Below, piece after piece: positions 59,165-64,000 of a DNA stretch of 64,000 nucleotides (position 1 is the stretch's first letter; each line of letters starts with the position of its first letter). The DNA is taken from assembly GCA_947627885.1 (NCBI GenBank), contig CANQXP010000003.1:1-64000 (forward strand), in the 5' to 3' direction. The notes under the pieces are model-generated. The model did no database searches and had not been told where the DNA came from. It worked only from the letters and a program-made list of their open reading frames with translations. Source of the stretch: an uncultured Rikenella sp. Lineage in GTDB: Bacteria; Bacteroidota; Bacteroidia; Bacteroidales; Rikenellaceae. A program made the translations under genes and the position numbers.

Positions 59165-60845
59165 AACTCCTCCGTTTTAAAATAGGAAACCTTCCCGAAG
59201 GAACACAGTTTCGAAGTTTATATTCCGGATTCGAGATTTTATTCCATGAACCCGAGGTTGAGGGAATGGATACCCTCGGCCAATTCAATCCATTCTGTTT
59301 CGCAGGGTTAAATGGACGTGGGAAATCGAATGTCTTGGAGGCTCTAGCCACAATTTTTTCCCACTTAGAATGCTGTGTGGCCAAATTTTTACCGAAAACA
59401 TTCGTTTCATTTCGTCCGGAAGTTTGTGCCGTAGACGCTTTTATCGTCGAATACCTAATTCAGCGACCGAACTCGTCCTATTCCTTGGATAATTTCGACC
59501 GGATAACTGTGTCGAAAAAATCCGGCGAAGCCCCTAAAATGTACCGGAGCACATTCCCAAGTACAGACAAGCGAAAAAATCTCCCTGAAACCTTTTTTAA
59601 ACAAGTCAAGGGATATCGTGGAATCGGCTCCTGGGAAATTATATTTACCCGATATCATCGTAGGCTACTCATCGGGTGAGAACGAGATTCTGAGTGTCCC
59701 GTTTCGTAAGAGCAGGCTGATCAATTTTGATAAATATACAGAGGATTTTTTCCGGAATCGAACGTTTGAAATGCCAGAGAACAGCCTGATTTATATTGAT
59801 GCGGGTATGAGTCAAGCTGTTCTGCTTGCGAATCTTTTGTTTGAAGACCATACGACAACTCTCAGTTCATTCAAAAAAATTCTTAAAATTCGGGATATTC
59901 TCAGCTTTAGAATGAATATCAATCTACATCGATATTCGGATGAGCAACACAGGTTAATCGTGGAGCATATTCAAGGCGAGATAGAAAAGCTCAAAAAGTG
60001 TGCTACCTGTTATTATGAACAACCCGAAAGGAGCGATGAAGAGGGTAGTGGCACCAGATCACTCGTACTTGACTTTTACGTGAATGACGTAACCCGGACT
60101 CTATTTCGCAAATACTTTAAATCGGCGTTCAACTTTTTTCGCTTTTTCCAGGTTCTCTATGAGTTGAATAACTACTTTATTCCTGAAAAGCTAAAACAAG
60201 ATGTTTACACCTCCAAAGGAGTTTATACCGAGGGGAAATTACCTGAAGGTAGTCCAGAGCAAAACATCTTCTATTTTCTCGACTTTTTCATCCTCAAGGA
60301 GACGGGTGCGAATACTCCCCCGAAGCCGCTGTTACTGAAAGAATTATCTGACGGAGAACATCAGTTTATCCATTCGATGTGTGTATGTCTGATGTTACGT
60401 GATCAAAGAAGTCTCTTGTTGTTGGACGAACCCGAAACCCATTTCAATCCGGAATGGAGGTCGAAATTCATTCAGATGCTCAACCGGAGCCTGCAGGTCT
60501 GCGGGAATGTTAATTTACAGCAAGATGTGATCATTTATCATATCTGATTGCAAACCTTATAATGTTATAATTTTCAAACCGAACGAGCATGGACAACCGA
60601 CTGCCATGAAAGCTGCCGCACTGCATATCAAAACGTATGGAATGTCTGTAAATCTTCTGACTACAAGGGTTTTTGAAGAGGGACAAACCATAGGTGATTA
60701 TGCGCTGGAGAAGATCAGATACTACCGATGCCGATTATCCAAAGGTGAAAGAATTGAAAATTTACTCGATGAAATAAACCGTGAATTGGGGGATTCAGTA
60801 GAGAAACTCCTGCTGATCCATGAGTTTAATACCTATAATCAATAA
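59161..60845 (+). pseudogene. Restriction-system-associated AAA/ABC-type ATPase in three pieces
   Basis: Walker A FAGLNGRGKSNVLEAL; frameshift near 59.6 kb; LLKELSDGEHQFIHS and SLLLLDEPETHFNPEW; C-terminal piece NVIIFKPNEHGQPTAMKAAALHIKTYG. Confidence 0.75.
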
Positions 60846-60952
60846 TGCTACAACCCTATCTTTATTAGAGACATCCGGTACAAAGGGCACAGTCATTTGT
60901 AAACTATCTTTTTTTAGAGGTAATTTTCAGAGCTTCTCGCCTTAGAAATAAG

Positions 60953-61830
60953 GTGTTCTCCCCTGCTATGGTAAAGCCGCTTAACTACCGTAAGCTCATC
61001 GAAGGGGTGGATTCGAAATACATGTTGACTCCGTTAAAAAAGATATACTCCAAATGTAAGAATCTCCCCCGAAAAGACATAAAAATATTGAGTCGAGCTG
61101 TTCTTGCAAATAATTGCATTGAGGAATTATGCAGGGCAAAGTATGCTCCTGTGCTATATAGCGATTTGGAAGCGATTGACAGAGAATTATCGGATACGAT
61201 TAAATCCTTTTGTACGAACCTTTATAAGCATGTTATGCCGTCGGCGACCTTTATTAAAATTTTCGGGTCAATTGCTCAATACTATAAAACCCTGGCAGGA
61301 AATGGTCATGCCTGTCATTTTTGTGGAATGGATAGTATTATTTCCCAATATGAAAAAAATAGAAGCGCGCTGGATCATTATTTTGCAAAAAGCTTATATC
61401 CATTTACTTCGGTAAATTTCCACAACTTAGTGCCTGCCTGTGAAAAATGTAATACCACATATAAACGGGATAAGAATATTTTATTTTTAAAGCCCCCTAA
61501 AAAATATAAAACAGTATTAGGAGCGCGCGTAAAAGCCTTTTATCCTTTCTGCAACGACACTCCCAATATCGATATCGCCGTTAAGTCCGGATGATTTTGA
61601 CATGACAATTCAGAGTGCCGCTGCCCAATAGGAAACGGAAAATTGGCGGAGAATTTACAACATTGATAGTCGATACAAGGCGTATTGTTGTTCGGACGCC
61701 ATGAAAAGTTATATCGAACACCAATTTATTGCCTTTGTAAACAAAGGGTTGCTTCCGCATGAATATATTAATTCATTAAAAACGAATCCGATGAATGAAC
61801 AAAACTTCCTTAAAATTCCTTTTTTTTAGA
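60953..61830 (+). pseudogene. HNH endonuclease-like protein, 3' frameshifted
   Basis: CHFCGMDS..LDHYFAKSLYPFTSVNFHNLVPACEKCNTTYK; downstream coding text PLSPDDFDMTIQSAAAQ*ETENWRRIYNIDSRYKAYCCSD in a shifted frame. Confidence 0.7.
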
Positions 61831-62285
61831 AAATGTCAAAACCATTTTTTACCCTTTAGGAGAAAAAAGGATTAATTCAGGCAACTTACAGGTGTATTTT
61901 GCAGAAATAAACCATTTTTTATTTATTGAGACAAGCCCTTTGTTTCTCTGATAATATCTTAATCGTCCTGGTGGATAAGAGTAAAAAGGGAATAATATTC
62001 TTCGCCCTTTCTGGTGCTGCGTGGTGTAATCAGGCCATTCATATTCGGTGTCTTGGTATGGGGGTATCGTGTAGGTCTTTTATAGGATATTCTGCTCCTT
62101 GCTCCTGTCTGGGTTGATCGAACAGGGGGTATAAATCGGTGGCTGCTGGTCTTTCTCTCTTAGGAACAGACGAGTTACGATCAGGATGTCGATGTCGCTT
62201 TCTACGCATTAGGTTGTCGGCGCGATCTATGTTCAACACTTTTCTTCTCATATTTACTCACCCAGCCTCTTCAGATCATCGTGAG

Positions 62286-62468
62286 CGATAATGTCGGAGC
62301 ATTCGGTTCTTACGATACGAGGAGAGCTCTACGCCAAGGCTGCTTCGAAGGACAAGGACCTCTACATTATCGGGGGTGCGAGCCACTATGATCTCTACGA
62401 CAATCCAACGACTACCGACAAGGCTGTGGCCAAATTGACCGAGTTTTATCGCCGGACGCTGAAATAGT
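62286..62468 (+). pseudogene. C-terminal fragment of an alpha/beta hydrolase
   Basis: IRGELYAKAASKDKDLYIIGGASHYDLYDNPTTTDKAVAKLTEFYRRTLK* without N-terminus. Confidence 0.6.
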
Positions 62469-62491
62469 AAAGTGCGGTATAATAAATAGCT

Positions 62492-62520
62492 CAGGGGAGA
62501 CCATCGGTCTCCCCTGAGTC
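62492..62520. terminator. Hairpin terminator
   Basis: CAGGGGAGACCatcGGTCTCCCCTG. Confidence 0.7.
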
Positions 62521-62522
62521 GT

Positions 62523-62858
62523 TTACCTCTTTGTCTGCTGTTCCTTATGATGCGCTATCAATTCCTGTAGGCATTCATCCGTGCTTTTGATTATTCGTTC
62601 CCGCAAGAGCTTTTTGATTTCGCGAATTTGATAGTAATACTTTCCACCTATGCCGGAGTAGGCTATCTTCCCGTCCGACCTCAACCGTTGCAACGTCCGA
62701 TTGCTGATCTTCAGAAAACCACAAATTTCGTGGCTATCCACCCAATCGTCACTCTCATCCACTGCTGGCGGTTTCAACGAACTCACATAATCGGACAAAG
62801 CATCCAGTTTCTCCATCAATTGCTTAAAGGACTTTGACTCCATTGTTATTACTTCCAT
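62523..62858 (-). CDS. Excisionase-like HTH protein (mobile-element type)
   Basis: DDWVDSHEICGFLKISNRTLQRLRSDGKIAYSGIGGKYYYQIREIKKLL. Confidence 0.85.
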   Translation of the reverse strand: MEVITMESKSFKQLMEKLDALSDYVSSLKPPAVDESDDWVDSHEICGFLKISNRTLQRLRSDGKIAYSGIGGKYYYQIREIKKLLRERIIKSTDECLQELIAHHKEQQTKR

Positions 62859-63182
62859 TTTGCAAAATCGCTTACCGTGAAATCTATTGGAATCAATTTA
62901 CAACCTAGTTCCTCGTTCAGTTGCCTCATAAGAATAGGAGGAGAAAATCTGAAAAGTTGAAAATATCAAGTCAAAATTTAGTTATTGGCTGGCACAGATT
63001 TTAATACATTGCTGATAAGATATTAGCATATAATGAATTTTATATGCGTTCCTCGGAGATTTTTTACGAGCATTTGAAGTCACAACTCACTTATTGTCAA
63101 CAGGCATTCTTTATTCCTTAAGGATCAAAGAGATGGATTGTTGATTTTTACTATTATTAATTTGTCCGAAATTCATCAATGC

Positions 63183-64000
63183 TTAAAATCCCAGCGGGAT
63201 CAAACCGAGATTATTGATCGACTCATTTGCAAATTGCAGTGATTCATGGACTTTCAAAACCTCCTCGTAGTCCCAGTATTTCACTTCGTCCTTCACCGAT
63301 AAGGTCGCTACTTCCTTCTTTATTTTCTCAATCTGCTTCTGATCCGTGACAGCGATGATCCCCTGTACGGCTTTGTTGTTTTTCGCCTTCATCAGGTTCA
63401 GGATCAGGCTGTCGATCGAACCGCTGGTCTGAACCTCGAAAACATAGATAACACGTCCCATGTTGCCGATCGTGACCTCCCACACCGCATCGACAATCGC
63501 ACCGGCGGCGATTTTCTTTTCCACATCAGCACTGAATCCCAAGAAGCGTCCGATGGCGGCGATTTTATCCCGAATGTCGTTATGAATAAATGCAGCCTCT
63601 TTGTTGTTTTTAGGGATCAACTCTTCCGTTCCCTTTTCATTCGTTGCTATCGGCTCAGGTGTCGCCCGGAATTCATGCCAGATAAATGAGTTCAGGGTCA
63701 GCATATCGAATACCTCGTCATACTTATTGTCCTTTGCATAAGCGACAATCTCGCGCCCTTTCGCTGAAAGGTATTCATAGATCTTCCCGTTCAATCTCGC
63801 CTCATAACGAGGCAGGTCGGGAATTTGCAAGACGCTGAATCCGTTATACGTTTTTCGATTCCAAAGCAGGTATCGATCCGGATAGGTTTTGCAAAGCAAC
63901 TCACTCATCATAGCTGGACCGACACCCTTAATCTTTGAACGAAATGCATCCCATCGCTTTTCAAGCGAAACAGATCCATAAATCAGGTTCGTGAATTGCT
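63183..64000 (-). CDS. Hypothetical protein with possible PD-(D/E)XK-like region, 5' truncated by window edge
   Basis: Frame stays open to the window end (..GVGPAMMSELLCKTYPDRYLLWNRKTYNGF); VDAVWEVTIGNMGRVIYVFEVQTSGSIDSLILNL. Confidence 0.55.
   Translation of the reverse strand, partial: QFTNLIYGSVSLEKRWDAFRSKIKGVGPAMMSELLCKTYPDRYLLWNRKTYNGFSVLQIPDLPRYEARLNGKIYEYLSAKGREIVAYAKDNKYDEVFDMLTLNSFIWHEFRATPEPIATNEKGTEELIPKNNKEAAFIHNDIRDKIAAIGRFLGFSADVEKKIAAGAIVDAVWEVTIGNMGRVIYVFEVQTSGSIDSLILNLMKAKNNKAVQGIIAVTDQKQIEKIKKEVATLSVKDEVKYWDYEEVLKVHESLQFANESINNLGLIPLGF

Noticed and set aside
1-64000. CRISPR array
   Set aside because: No regularly spaced repeat-spacer pattern seen; the 42.8-kb repeats are only two copies with operator-like spacing.

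Overview
The window is a Bacteroidales-type chromosome segment with a fairly GC-rich background. The family is inferred from -7 promoter boxes of the TAnnTTTG type and from gene content; an Alistipes-like host is plausible but was not tested. Core genes include GH3, GH84 and GH2 glycosidases, catalase, glutamate dehydrogenase, pyruvate oxidase, LrgAB, MarC, a BrkB/YihY-family protein, tRNA-Lys x2 and tRNA-Leu. The most informative region is a ~10-kb integrative island (about 6673-16722) inserted in the 3' end of tRNA-Lys(TTT). It is bounded by ~44-bp direct repeats and encodes a tyrosine integrase. It carries an AT-rich DNA-phosphorothioation (Dnd) cassette, dndC-dndD plus a DndE-like domain fused to a HerA/FtsK-type ATPase, with no dndB or dndFGH visible. 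The island also has two HTH regulators, a candidate structured ncRNA, a dense array of palindromes, and two excisionase-like ORFs with in-frame TGA codons at probable Trp positions. Other leads: (i) a Mpi-like serine invertase next to a short inverted-repeat-flanked promoter region and a catalytically degenerate recombinase-like HTH protein, with a second degenerate paralog at 33.9 kb; (ii) a probable AraC regulon sharing a 21-bp-spaced direct-repeat operator; (iii) a decayed defence cluster at 55-62.5 kb (ApeA with one nonsense codon, truncated HsdS, shattered AAA ATPase, broken HNH nuclease); (iv) a cysteine-protease/lipoprotein neighbourhood with decayed tandem paralogs. All calls come from reading motifs by eye; no database search was run.
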